From Rhizoctonia solani (Eukaryota; Basidiomycota; Agaricomycetes; Cantharellales; Ceratobasidiaceae): a stretch of 64,000 nucleotides of DNA. The notes below the pieces were generated by a model, which ran no database searches, was not told where the DNA came from, and saw only the letters and a list, made by a program, of their open reading frames with translations. The stretch lies in contig NC_057385.1 of NCBI RefSeq assembly GCF_016906535.1, positions 2,790,001 to 2,854,000 on the forward strand, read 5' to 3'. Positions 15,101-25,110 of the stretch are shown here, piece after piece (within the stretch, counting starts at the first letter, position 1; each line of letters opens with the position of its first letter). Both the position numbers and the translations under genes were made by a program.

Positions 15101-15384
15101 ATTTGTCCGACCCTTCGCTAGTACCTCGTTCATCTTCCAAGGGACGTTGTTCCTGAACTTGCGCTTTGCCACCAGCCAACAACTTCTTTGCTGTTCAACC
15201 CAATCCATCACCGCCGGTTGCACTTTACATCCCTCTTGCTACTGTTCCTTGCCGCCTCCACATCTCTCTCCACCTCGGCCCCTCGGAGACACACAATTGC
15301 GTAACTGACAACTACTGGTGCCTGTATACTGCACACTGCCTTTGACACTCTTTCACTTTTGACTTGCTCTACCATTTGCCCCAA
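12123..15384. other. gene-poor stretch between SNF1 and RAS
   Basis: These 3.3 kb hold no confident gene. Short open frames near 12.2, 12.9, 13.5 and 14.8 kb lack recognisable motifs and look random. The only slightly gene-like piece is at 13698-13914, listed separately. No terminal repeats, transposase fragments or long tandem repeats were seen. The right part should contain the RAS promoter. Confidence 0.5.
13698..13914 (+). pseudogene. possible gene remnant, two short frames
   Basis: Two adjacent ATG-led frames, 13698-13787 and 13789-13914, read with ordinary protein-like composition. The second includes KPKPAVKMIEPKDTG and FFVLGLSQSELAR. They are in different frames and both end early. 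No family recognised. This could be a decayed or frameshifted exon, or chance. Confidence 0.15.
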
Positions 15385-16358
15385 ATGGGTGAGTTGGCTA
15401 CTATCTCCTATTGGCAAGTTGCTGAACCATCTCTGGTAACTCGATAGATCAATGGCGCGTGACTGCACTCGGAGATGGTGCTGTTGGAAAGACCTCGATT
15501 GCGGTTCAGTTTACTTTGCATTCTTTTACTGGTATGTTGATTCATAATGTTGTTGAGATACCGCTGACGCGGTACGCACAATTCTTCCCCCCTCTCAGAG
15601 GTAAATCCGTGGACGCACTTGTCCGAAAACGTCCCGCTCACCGTTTTGATAGGCTTATGATCCTACAATCGAAGATGCGTATCGCAAGCAAACTATAGTA
15701 GATGGAAGGTACGTTCTCCATTTTAGGGATTGTATCCCACTCATTGGTCCTAAATATTCCATTAGCGTCTGCCACATCGAAATCGTTGACACTGCCGGCC
15801 AGGGTGAGTGGGTTTTCTGTTATCTGGGGTTCATCTTGCCTAAAGCAGCCGGCTTCCAGAGGAGTACTCAACGCTTCGCGACCAATGGGTTCGTGAAGGC
15901 CAAGGATTCATTCTCGTATACTCGATTACCGAACGTCGCTCGTTTGAGCGAATGGAGACATTCCGGCAGGCACTCCTACGAGCCAAGTCCCGCCAGCCAC
16001 CCTTGTTTATGCTTGTTGGCAATAAGTGCGACCAAACTTACGAACGCCAGGTCCTGAAGCAAGAAGGCGAGAATCTCGGTGCGCCTTTCCAAGACCTCGT
16101 CATCTGATTGTGTACTGACTGAAATATCCTCACACAGCCCAACAATGGGGGTGTGAATTCATGGAAACAAGCGCGCGAACAGGCCAGAACATCGAGAAGT
16201 TATTCATCCATTTGATTCGCTCCCTCCGGCTTGTACGTGACGGTGCCGAGCTCCCACCCGATGGCGGCGCTCCGAAAAAGCCGAGCGGTGGCTCTCAGAA
16301 AGGTTCGAAAAAACCTTCGCGCCCAGGAGGAAAGAGGGGGATATGCGTTATTTCATAG
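15385..16358 (+). CDS. Ras-family small GTPase
   Basis: Membrane-anchored signalling GTPase. Seven exons give an in-phase 207 aa protein: 15385-15388, 15448-15531, 15599-15600, 15653-15708, 15766-15803, 15860-16078 and 16138-16358. Motifs: P-loop GDGAVGKT, effector loop YDPTIEDAYRKQ, switch II DTAGQEEYSTLRDQW, NKCD guanine motif, ETSA, a basic Gly/Lys-rich tail, and a C-terminal CVIS CaaX box for prenylation. The start ATG contributes four bases before the first intron. Exon 3 is only two nucleotides (AG), between two good GT-AG introns; without it the effector loop goes out of frame. The P-loop resembles Rho/Rac proteins (Ala where Ras has Gly13), but switch II and the effector region are Ras-type. 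Flanked by long gene-poor stretches. Confidence 0.92.
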
Positions 16359-18244
16359 ACAGATTGCCTCGTGAGTCTGTGACCATATTTGCACCCTAAC
16401 CGATCTCACTCAACGCATTACATCCACAGTGGATCAGGAATCCAACCCTAGAAAACCTGTTAGCCGGGGCATATTTCGTTATTTTTACATAGCACCCCGG
16501 ACGCTGTTCGTCCTCTGACCGGGTATCTTCATACGTGATTCCTCATTTTCGTCTGTTGCTATCACATGTCTTTTCTCAAGCCGTCTGACCGAGCTTTTTT
16601 TTTCTACATTTGCATTCTCCATACCCAGATCGCTTACATTTTTTTTGTTGATTGTACACTAAGGCTCTTATCCATGGAAAACACTGCAGTCCGCGACCAT
16701 AGGTCTTTTCTTCCTTCTGGTCTTGTACATTTTGGTGTAATCTTATCCTTCCAACGCACAGGTGTGCATTGGTTCATGCGATGGACATTTCTACTCGTTT
16801 CTTTCGGCTTGATGCATCGTATATCACCTGCCTAATTGGAAGGGTTGTTTGCTGAGGTGTTACATTGCCCTAGATTTGCGTGGCTCAAACTTACTTTCTG
16901 CTTTACCTTCCTCAAACATGGTCTATGCTTAAATCCGACCGGAAAACTTCCTTGTGTATGTGGCGCACTCTGGAGCCGGCTTGTTCACCGGAAATCCTGG
17001 ATGCAAAGGGCTGAAACTTCTTTGCTCACCGCTCGCGTGGGCGATGGTACTCGTTCTACCACCACATGAAATAGACTATCCCGAGGGCTGATGCTAGGCT
17101 CGAACAGCTCCGCGTGGAGCGGGTACGCATCAGAAGGCAAAAGGACTTCAGCGCAAGGGGTTTGAGGGTCGTACACATAGGCTTGACTACCAATATTTGC
17201 GAACTCATAACGAAAATCTCAAGTGTTACGTGCCACACACACTTTTTGGGTTGGTCCACTACCCTTCGGGTCTATACTAAATATACGCACCCGAGTGTCT
17301 TCCGAAAGAGATGCGGGCTAGAAGCGCTGGCCGCCCTTGCTCATGTGGGGTGATGTTTGTTATCGCGGGGTGGATGATATCCCCTTGAAGGTCCAAGTCC
17401 GAGCATACATGCACCCGAAACTTGGCTAATGGGTAGCAGAACCCCAAAAATATGAAGTAGCAGCTGGAGGCTGAATTGTACCAGGGCGTATTCTTATATC
17501 CACTGTTGCAACAATACGATATGGCCCTCCAGATCATTTCCGGGTTTGTAATGCATATATGTGAATTAGGAGCCACGGTATTTGATTTGAACCATATTTA
17601 AGCCGGTTTGTGTGTGGCCGTATACAATATCGTCTATCGAGCGTTGTCCCTGGGAATGGAAAATAAAATCGGCGAGCTTGTGGGCGAATTTGCCCCGAGG
17701 GCACTGATTGGCGGGTCTTTTCCAGGTTCGAATGCGCGCGCCAAAACAATGCGCATCGCAGTCGGATGACGTAGTGATTAGTGGTCCGTTTGTTATCAAA
17801 TAATCGGGAATGCCGAATAGGAATGAAATAGCGCCCGAGTCATATCTTGTCGACAATCCGCGCGCGTGTTTGGATACTAAATTACGGGTGCGGGCTATGT
17901 TACCCCGAACTTGAGACTGGTCCAGCCACCTCAGGGCGATTTACGCCGACCAACCAACAGCTAGTTTATCCCGGAATGGGTGGCTGTGTCACCGGAATGC
18001 GCCACCGATGAGTGGCAGAACGGTCATCTAATCGTTGCGGAATGAATCAATAAGGTCGCACAAAAGGTTGTTTGGGCTGACCTCCGATATGCCGTAGGTG
18101 TTGTAACCCCCGGTCTCACTCGCATACGAATGAAATAGACTCGGTCTTGTGGCGCCGCTATTGTCTCCGGACCCAAACGTGTCTACGCATTAACGCTGAA
18201 GTCCCGCGGCTATTTTGCTGACAATGAAGAGCAGGAAGAGCGCT
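16359..18244. other. gene-poor stretch downstream of RAS
   Basis: About 1.9 kb with no supportable gene. The first few hundred bases are T-rich and probably the RAS 3' UTR. Frames near 16.6-17.3 kb and 17.3-17.9 kb lack recognisable domains and splice-consistent extensions. Confidence 0.45.
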
Positions 18245-18252
18245 ACTATAAA
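18245..18252 (+). promoter_or_regulatory. TATA-like box
   Basis: An ACTATAAA sequence lies about 135 bp upstream of the ATG at 18386, followed by a pyrimidine-rich possible leader. It supports transcription of the small ORF that follows. Confidence 0.35.
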
Positions 18253-18385
18253 TCCAGAGGTCTCGAGAGCACAGATCCCATCAACCTCAGGTCTCTACCA
18301 CTACTACTACCAACCAGAGTGAGCTTCACCATAGATATACCAGCTGCTTGCCCACACTGACAGCATTCATCCTAAGCTTATAGAT

Positions 18386-18598
18386 ATGCACCGTTTCCAA
18401 TACGACTGGGATATGGATGAGAGCCCTCGCTCTAAGAAGAGCACTACATCACTCCTACCAGCTCCAAGTACTTCTGCGCCCGCGCGTTCGTTGCCTTATA
18501 CAACGATAAGCTCCCTCAGCATCGTCTTTGCTCTCGCGCTTGGATCATTTCTTTTCTTCCGTCAAACCACACTACTTCAGGGCATAACAAGGATCTAG
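18386..18598 (+). CDS. hypothetical small single-pass membrane protein
   Basis: Not recognised. An unspliced 70-codon frame: an acidic then Ser-rich N-terminal half (DWDMDESPRSKKSTTS), then one hydrophobic segment (ISSLSIVFALALGSFLFF) followed by a short tail. A TATA-like element and leader lie upstream. It could be a complete small protein or the first exon of a longer gene whose later exons I could not link with confidence. Confidence 0.35.
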   Translation: MHRFQYDWDMDESPRSKKSTTSLLPAPSTSAPARSLPYTTISSLSIVFALALGSFLFFRQTTLLQGITRI

Positions 18599-18848
18599 TT
18601 AAAACATACTTCGAATAGCGCATGCTTCCAGGTGAGCTTTATCTGCCCAAGAATCCGACTGTCTGGTAAATTATTCTGATGTCTCGCCAACGGATAGGTT
18701 CAAGTTTTAGTTCACACATGTTCTCTCGAACCTGTATGATATGCCGATCCAGTTCGATATGTGATTGTATTAGTAGTTGTATTCGTTTCAGTTGGCATTT
18801 ATACATCGCTTTGTTTAACCATCTGAGAGACGAACTCAAGGCTTGATC

Positions 18849-19385
18849 CTACGCGCGGCACATGTGCAGTGCTGCATGCGAGCTCTGCGGTTCAGCCAGA
18901 AGTGCTGATATGAGAGTAGGGTTACCCATAGGACCATCATGATCGGTAGATTCTCTGAGGTTATCGTTGGTCAGTAACAGGGTCAATAGTGACAATTTCT
19001 CTAGGTACGGACCGAATAACAAAACTATGAGATCTATTCCTAGATCTAGTATGGCTTCCCCTAGAAGCTATTGGACGTTAGTGAGACTTCCTACACTAAG
19101 TGAGCGGTAACTAACCAGCATTATATGTATGGAGCCTCCTATCAAGGCTCCGACCAAATCTATAGTGGCTTGAAAAATCATGGTCGCCGAGTGTCCCGCA
19201 GTCAGAGCCATCGTAGTAAGAATTAATGCAATTTCATTCCATAAGTCAAATAACAGTAGCATAGTGGTAGATACAAGTAGAAAGGTATGTACAAGGAACG
19301 GATTCGAGTAAAGTGGTCGTAAAAGGAAGGCTCTGAGCTCATTACCAGAGTATATGCACGGACCACCAATTACCAGTTACGACAT
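18849..19385 (-). CDS. hypothetical multi-pass membrane protein
   Basis: Not recognised. Three exons, 19381-19385, 19116-19332 and 18849-19067, join in phase across two 48-bp GT-AG introns to 146 aa. The second intron has a CTAAC branch site. The product is very hydrophobic: FLVHTFLLVSTTMLLLF, EIALILTTMALTAG and LDLGIDLIVLLFG suggest three or four membrane passes. The start codon sits in exon 1 with only ATGTC before the intron. After the TAG at 18849-18851 the same frame stays open for another 70 codons, so the true end may differ. Rightward exons of another possible gene begin almost at its start codon, which makes one of the two models doubtful. Confidence 0.4.
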
Positions 19386-19436
19386 GATAAGCGGCTGAAA
19401 TCACGTGCGAATATGGCATTGAGGTGCCTCTCAACT

Positions 19437-20132
19437 TCACCACTCCATTGATTGCACTGCTGTCGGGTATCTTCTTATGGCTGAGCAACGTGAGTATTAA
19501 AATCTACTGTGCCCGGAAAATGACCGAAAAGAGAGTTTGAAAGGGACTATACATAATATCAATGTTCCGTTAATTAAGTCGCCTTCGCTTCGAGTGCCTC
19601 GGCCCGTGAGTGGTATTATTAGATGAAGCTCTTCAGACCTAGTAATTAGACCCAAAGGTCGAGCTTCCTCCCGATATTCACCCACTTCCGGAGGATGTAA
19701 CAGCATATGTGAGTGTGCTGATATGAATTTCTTTACTCATATGAGACTAATCTACGCCTCAGTTCGTATACCCATTCACGATCGAGCCTCACATTCTCAC
19801 GTTGGAGTCATCTCGACAAACTACTCTTGCTGCTCATGCTACACGACGGGAAGCATACTTACGGGCTCGGGAAGAAGAGAAAGTTAGAAGGAAAAAGGAG
19901 GCTTTGAGACGCGTTGCACCTGGGTTTGATCCGGACATGGGTACCCTGTTACCGACGAAGTTGAGTACACCCGTCGCCCACAGTCCTGTTGTGCCAGCTA
20001 CACGACCAGCTACGCAAAGAGAGTCAATACCATTACCACCACGGTCTGATGGATGATTTAGTTGACCAATTGGCGGCGATGGAATCCCGATCTGGTCAAC
20101 CGCTATCCCCGCGACCAAATAATATTAGCTGA
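19437..20132 (+). CDS. hypothetical membrane protein, 5' end unresolved
   Basis: Family not recognised. Exons at 19658-19708 (ELPPDIHPLPEDVTAY) and 19763 onward (VYPFTIEPHILTLESS) join in phase. They lead into a highly charged helix (RREAYLRAREEEKVRRKKEA) and APGFDPDMG. A hydrophobic piece at about 19437-19489 (TTPLIALLSGIFLWLSN) ends in a GTGAGT donor in the matching phase and may be the preceding exon, but I cannot find a start codon. The frame ends at 20056; a second frame, open to 20130-20132 (LVDQLAAMESRSGQPL), reads as its natural continuation if two bases are missing from a G run near 20048. Real coding DNA is likely; the model is incomplete. Confidence 0.45.
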
Positions 20133-20235
20133 ATGAATGTAGGTTTCTGTTATCTGTAACTCGTATCTTAATACATTATTCTAGTGCGGTTATCGAGAGT
20201 TGGTTGATTTCGCGAACAACTTTTCCTGCTTTGTA

Positions 20236-21186
20236 CTAGCACAAAGGCTTGATTATTCGGCCCTGGTCCGAGATTATTCGACTCACTCTCATCATTTCAA
20301 CCGCTCTATCCCAACCTAAGCAGCATTCGGCACAGCTCTTGAGCTGCTGCTTGGTTTCCTCATCATAATTCATCATATCTGCGATCGATGAGCTAGCATC
20401 CACATGGCTTAGGACCATCGTTTTACGAGCTTCCCATACCGATTTGGCTGAAGCCGTGCCATGCTTTGAGCACGCGCCATAATCATGAGGAAATATCAAC
20501 TCATTTTCCAAGAGTTCTTTTAGACTTTCTAGTCGACGGGTCTGCAGAATTAGCAATAGGTGATATGAAGTTGCTGATGGCAAGAGTTTGATTTCTGCGA
20601 TTGAATGCTGATGCATCGGGGGATGTAAAAGAAACGATGAGGTATGCGATGCGATCAAATCCAATCCAAGTCGAGAGGCAAGTGCATAAACTGGCAAGGG
20701 ATGTGAAGAAGCGTGGCTTCGAAGGTGTGCATGTAAGACCGCCAGAATATCATCCGCGAAATCATACTTGTCGGCAGCGTCTAGCAATGTGGTGACTAAT
20801 GGCCAGGGAAGAACACTTCCTGGTGGGTCATTACTTGACGGAATTGCCGAAGAAGGTGTGTAACTAACGGCTGTTGCAGGGGGGAGCAGAGGCGGGGTTT
20901 CGAGTAGATTGACCAGCAGTGCTAATATCTCATATCGTTCGTCTATTTCGATAATAGGCAGCTGATTTTCAGACGCGGAATCCGTGTTGTTGAGTGGGGC
21001 CAAAGAACCAAGTTCCAGCATCGATTGGAACACATGACTACCTCGGGCTAAGCATTCAGAATGCGCAGGGATTGCTTCTTGAGCTGGACTCTGAGTTGAC
21101 TTGACCAAGATATCAAATGGTCGATCGCTCTCAGTTTTGGCATCGATGTTGATATCGTCCCGGCTTTGGTCGCGTGACGTAGACAT
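20236..21186 (-). CDS. BTB/POZ domain protein
   Basis: Single-exon 316 aa protein of the large basidiomycete BTB family, whose members are mostly uncharacterised and are thought to be adaptors for Cullin-3 ligases or other complexes. The BTB-like part covers about residues 20-165: DRPFDILVKST at the start, IPAHSECLARGSHVFQSML (the hallmark buried segment), then LLDAADKYDFADDILAVLH. The C-terminal part is a helical, Leu-rich domain with a Cys cluster, LKSCAECCLGWDRA, of unknown role. No splice sites are needed and the frame is intact. Substrate or partner cannot be inferred. Confidence 0.8.
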   Translation of the reverse strand: MSTSRDQSRDDINIDAKTESDRPFDILVKSTQSPAQEAIPAHSECLARGSHVFQSMLELGSLAPLNNTDSASENQLPIIEIDERYEILALLVNLLETPPLLPPATAVSYTPSSAIPSSNDPPGSVLPWPLVTTLLDAADKYDFADDILAVLHAHLRSHASSHPLPVYALASRLGLDLIASHTSSFLLHPPMHQHSIAEIKLLPSATSYHLLLILQTRRLESLKELLENELIFPHDYGACSKHGTASAKSVWEARKTMVLSHVDASSSIADMMNYDEETKQQLKSCAECCLGWDRAVEMMRVSRIISDQGRIIKPLC

Positions 21187-21924
21187 GCCGAAAGGGAGAT
21201 GTACCAGAGAGGCAAGTTTCTCTGTTCCTGGTCGCGGGGGATCTGCGAGGTTGAAGACGAAGTTACAATAAATAGGGGGTGATGGAGTTTGATTTAATTA
21301 GAAGCCTGCAAGGTCCTGCGCAAGACCACTAATCGGGGCGTACCGCCGGCACACCCAACGTTGATCGGTTGGTATTTGTATGACAACACACTCAGATCGA
21401 GACACCTCTTCAGGCCTAGGCAACATCCAGGCAACCGAGAATTGTGCCACCGTGGAGCTTCATTATGCGACCGCTTGTATGACAATTCTGGGACATTTGG
21501 GACACATGATTATGAAACTAAATTCGGTAACACGGAGAGGAAACGAGGCAGAATCTGACCATCACCACTGGCTGATAAAAGGCTGGTGTGTTGCTTTATT
21601 CCCCTTGCATACGTACAAGTGTTCGACGCATACCTACTTGACGTTGCGTAATCATTTAGGTCTAGACATTTCCAAGTCCACGTGTGCCTTTTTGGCGACC
21701 ATCATCTTGACTGTGAGTTGGCTTTTTCTCCTTGATCAGAGTAATGACGACGGTGATACTCATACAATTTAAGTATCCGGTCAATCTGGTGACTTCTATA
21801 CAGTAGCCAAGTGTACAAGTTGTGGTGCGGCTGGCCGGAACTTGCCTTTGAACTCGCTATTTAGAAGTTACTCGGCTCTCACACATCTCCTCCGAGACCA
21901 AGTGTGACTTGAGACCAGTAAATA
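21187..21924. other. intergenic between BTB gene and next gene
   Basis: These 738 bp lie between two divergent genes. A 130-codon frame at 21380-21772 has no domain and poor composition. The stretch presumably contains both promoters. Confidence 0.45.
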
Positions 21925-23545
21925 TGGGCAGATTTAGTATCCGCCGTCATAAACGAGATGTGAGTACATTCATTTGGGTATTTCCCCGCGACTACGACAC
22001 TAACATCATATATCTACCACTTACAGCTTTCAGACTCTGCAACTATCGTCACAGCTGAAGTCTCTATGAGCCCTTCTCAGAGATCGATATATGGATCTAT
22101 TACTAGCCCTGGTCCTCGAAATCGCCTTCAAAAAACTCACCACTCCCCACCATCTCCGGACGAGAATCGGGATGTTCCAAATGACATCAATAAGCGCCCG
22201 CAACGCAAACTATTCAAGAGACTTCGCCAACCTCTACACAGGCGCACAGGGTCATCCCCTGAGGCAACGATGGGCGTAAAGGTAGGTGCTAGTATCAGTG
22301 GCCAAATCGGTTCATCCTCTCATACTGCTATGACGCATGCACAGCCCCCAGAGCAGAAATCCCACTCCAACAGTTTGCCCACATCTCCCGTAAGTACTCC
22401 AAAAACATACATTTGAAACTTTATCAATTCGAAGATCATGGTAGAATCGGCCTTCGGGACTCGGTGGGCGTCGGTACGCTAATCGTAATTGGAGTGACAA
22501 CGATATTCGGCCGCCGATAAGTAGGGTATGCCTCTTTTGATATTATTGAATAAACCGTAAAATGGCTTACACTGAGCCTACTTAGTTTACATACGCGTCA
22601 CCGCGCGGGTCAGTTGGGTCTTCCGCTGATATCCTACTAACACCTATACGGGGTTCTACCGCTATTAGCGACGAGGATTTTGTTTTTATACCTGGTCGGG
22701 AAGATATAATTCAATCTCAAGGTGAAAGGATCGAAAGCCCTGGGCCAATGATACAAAACTTGCCTACTGCATCCAGTTCGGAGATGCACCCTCACCCAAT
22801 CTTCCTCGAACCTATAGTGATCGAGCCTGTGTATACTCGCGAGGAGGAGCTGTTGCCTTCGGAATCTAAACCATTACCACCACCACCCGAGCTGGAACCA
22901 TTGATTCACCCCGAACCTGTACTTGAGCCAGATCCTGAGAATGAAGACCCATCTACCCCCATGGCACGTTCATTCACCTCGGAAACTCGGACGATTACCA
23001 ACGCGGTCATGGAAGTCAGCCCGAAAGCACTTCAAGAAACTGTGCTTGTCTTATCAGCCCCAGAACCCAAGGGATCCACTTCAAAGCTTTTAGATGAAAA
23101 TCCTGTGGAACCCATACCTCCAACGGCACAAAAACTGTCTATCGAACCAGTCACTCCCTCTCCGCTAACTGAAATATCCATTCCACCAACCAACCCTCCG
23201 ACTGTCACCGAGCCTGTGAGCCAGCAAAATATCATACCATTCCCCAGTGACCTGGAAAGTGCAAGAACACCAATAAGACACCAGCGTCCCTGTTCAATAG
23301 CTGTTACAGATGGCACACCAATAGAGCCCCACCAAGATACAGGCGTTACTTGGGTAATTTCTACGTACCAAACAGCCTGTGGGATCATGCTTCTGGCAAT
23401 TGACTGTTATAGGTGGCTTATCCGTAAAGGGTTCCGAGACGATTTTCGTTCGTGCATGTCATCTTGGTTCTTGAAGGAGCTGGTAATCGGGTTCGTGCTC
23501 CGTTGTGTTTTACTCCCATCGCGTTGTGGTTTCTGTTTAAAATGA
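21925..23545 (+). CDS. uncharacterised proline-rich protein with C-terminal hydrophobic segments
   Basis: Not recognised. Four exons (21925-21960, 22027-22389, 22445-22525, 22586-23545) splice in phase to 479 aa. The N-terminus is basic (MGRFSIRRHKRD) and Ser/Pro-rich. The middle third is a low-complexity acidic, Pro-rich tract with repeated EP, PEP and LEP units such as PPPPELEPLIHPEPVLEP. The last 75 residues contain two hydrophobic stretches, ACGIMLLAIDCYRW and ELVIGFVLRCVLLP, separated by basic residues, so a C-terminal membrane anchor is possible. Splice sites are good and the frame is open throughout, so the gene is probably real. Confidence 0.6.
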
Positions 23546-24115
23546 TGCATGAATACCGATATGGACTGGAATCCATTCATTTTTGACGTTTCTAGACTTT
23601 GATTTTTCTTCCTCATTATTAGCTCATATGCGACCTTGACTATGTATCCTTAGACCTTTGCTGTATGATCCCAGTTGTTGCACGGGGTGCAACGTCTTGG
23701 TATGTTTTGATGTTACGAGACACGAATACATATGCCCAACCCAAGTCAACTAATTTCCCTCCGGCGCATCTCCGGTAAAAACTTACTACGGCCTTGTATA
23801 TGTCAAGTGTATGCATGAGGAGGGACAACATGTGTATCTTGTAATCAGCCATTTCATGATCACAAGCCTGTCAGGACATGTGATATCGGGGAACAGCTTG
23901 ACCCGGGTGGCCGGTCACAGCGGGTTTACCCCACCTTTGCCATCCCGGGGCTTTACCTGCGTCTCGCTACGACCATAGACCAACCGTATACCGCCTATTA
24001 ATCGCAATTTGCGCCTATTAATATTGTATTGCTCTCATTTTTAGACCTACAGGTTTAAGCTAGAGGTATGTCTTATTCTGATACATACGTACTTCCCTAA
24101 ATCTCCTATAGATCC
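23546..24115. other. intergenic before PMP24
   Basis: No gene seen. A short direct repeat, CGCCTATTAAT, occurs twice near 23993 and 24013. A potential 5'-UTR intron (GTATGT donor near 24066, acceptor near 24110) lies just before the PMP24 start. Confidence 0.4.
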
Positions 24116-24857
24116 ATGTCTTCCCTAGAGGCAATTATCCGTGACCCCAGGTTCCGTGACTACCTTGCAATCCTCAAAGGTGCACGCAACGGCTTCGTCT
24201 ATGGTGTCAAGATTCGGTTTCCTCACGCCTTGCTTATGGCTATTTTGTTCGGGCGAGGAGAGTAAGTTATCCGCTTGTTTCTTAGGTAAATTATGGTTAT
24301 TAACCATCAATTGTGGTTAGTTGGTCACAGCGAGCAAAGACGATATTCAAAGCTACCAAGCAGCATGCTACTAATCTTGCTAAATTTGTAACCATCTACA
24401 AGACACTCCTTTTGGTACAGCGACGTGCGAATGGAGGCAAGGAAAAGAGTGCCGACAGTTTTTTCGCTGGATTGATAGGAGGATACTTGGTCTTTGGGGA
24501 TAGGACAGCCATTAATGAACAGGTATGTATCCCTGTCGTCATCTATTCACCAATACCGACGTGTATGAGTAGATTGTGCTATACGTATGCTCCCGAGTGG
24601 TTGCCTCCTTCATTCCCCGAGCCTTTCCTTCGGCCCCACACAATCCCAATGCAGACGTTCTCACACCAGCGAGGTCCATCCCACCAGACTCAAAGATATT
24701 CTCGGTATTTGCAGCAGTGTCGTGGGGTGCTGTGATGTGGTTGTTCAAGTATCGCCCCGAGACGTTGCAGCCCGGAATGGCAAACTCGATGCAGTACTTG
24801 TATAGGGATTCTGAAGCTTGGAATAGCTTGAAGACTTTACTGTGGCATAACAAGTAG
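24116..24857 (+). CDS. peroxisomal membrane protein PMP24/PXMP4, Tim17 family
   Basis: Integral membrane protein of the Tim17/Tim22/Tim23/Pmp24 superfamily; exact function unknown. Three exons (24116-24261, 24321-24522, 24573-24857) splice in phase to 210 aa, close to the human protein (about 212 aa). Conserved stretches: LKGARNGFVYGVKIRFPHAL near the start, then AGLIGGYLVFG, YVCSRVVAS and FAAVSWGAVMWLF. Hydrophobic segments are typical of the family. Frame intact. Confidence 0.88.
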
Positions 24858-25076
24858 ATACATTGTACCGTTATTTGAATAATTGTCAACGCCCGTGGTA
24901 AACGCATTACCTTGGAGTTTTAGGGGTCCTGCAGGCATCTTGTCTAACTGGGTGATCGGGGGTATGAAGACCCTTATGAATTTTGTGAAGCGCCGAAATT
25001 CTGAGATCGGCCAAAATACCTGTTTGCTTTACTTTCACCTCAAGGCTTGAAATCTTATACCTGTAGCTATCCGGAC

Positions 25077-25084
25077 TATATAAA
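25077..25084 (+). promoter_or_regulatory. TATA box of HAS1
   Basis: TATATAAA lies 27-34 bp upstream of the HAS1 ATG. The spacing is tight and implies a very short 5' leader. Confidence 0.4.
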
Positions 25085-25110
25085 ACATCAAGTCCAACTA
25101 TAGCTCGAAA

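Noticed and set aside
23990..24025. Short direct repeat CGCCTATTAAT as a CRISPR-like or mobile-element mark
   Set aside because: Two copies of 11 bp in a eukaryotic spacer with no further units or element features.
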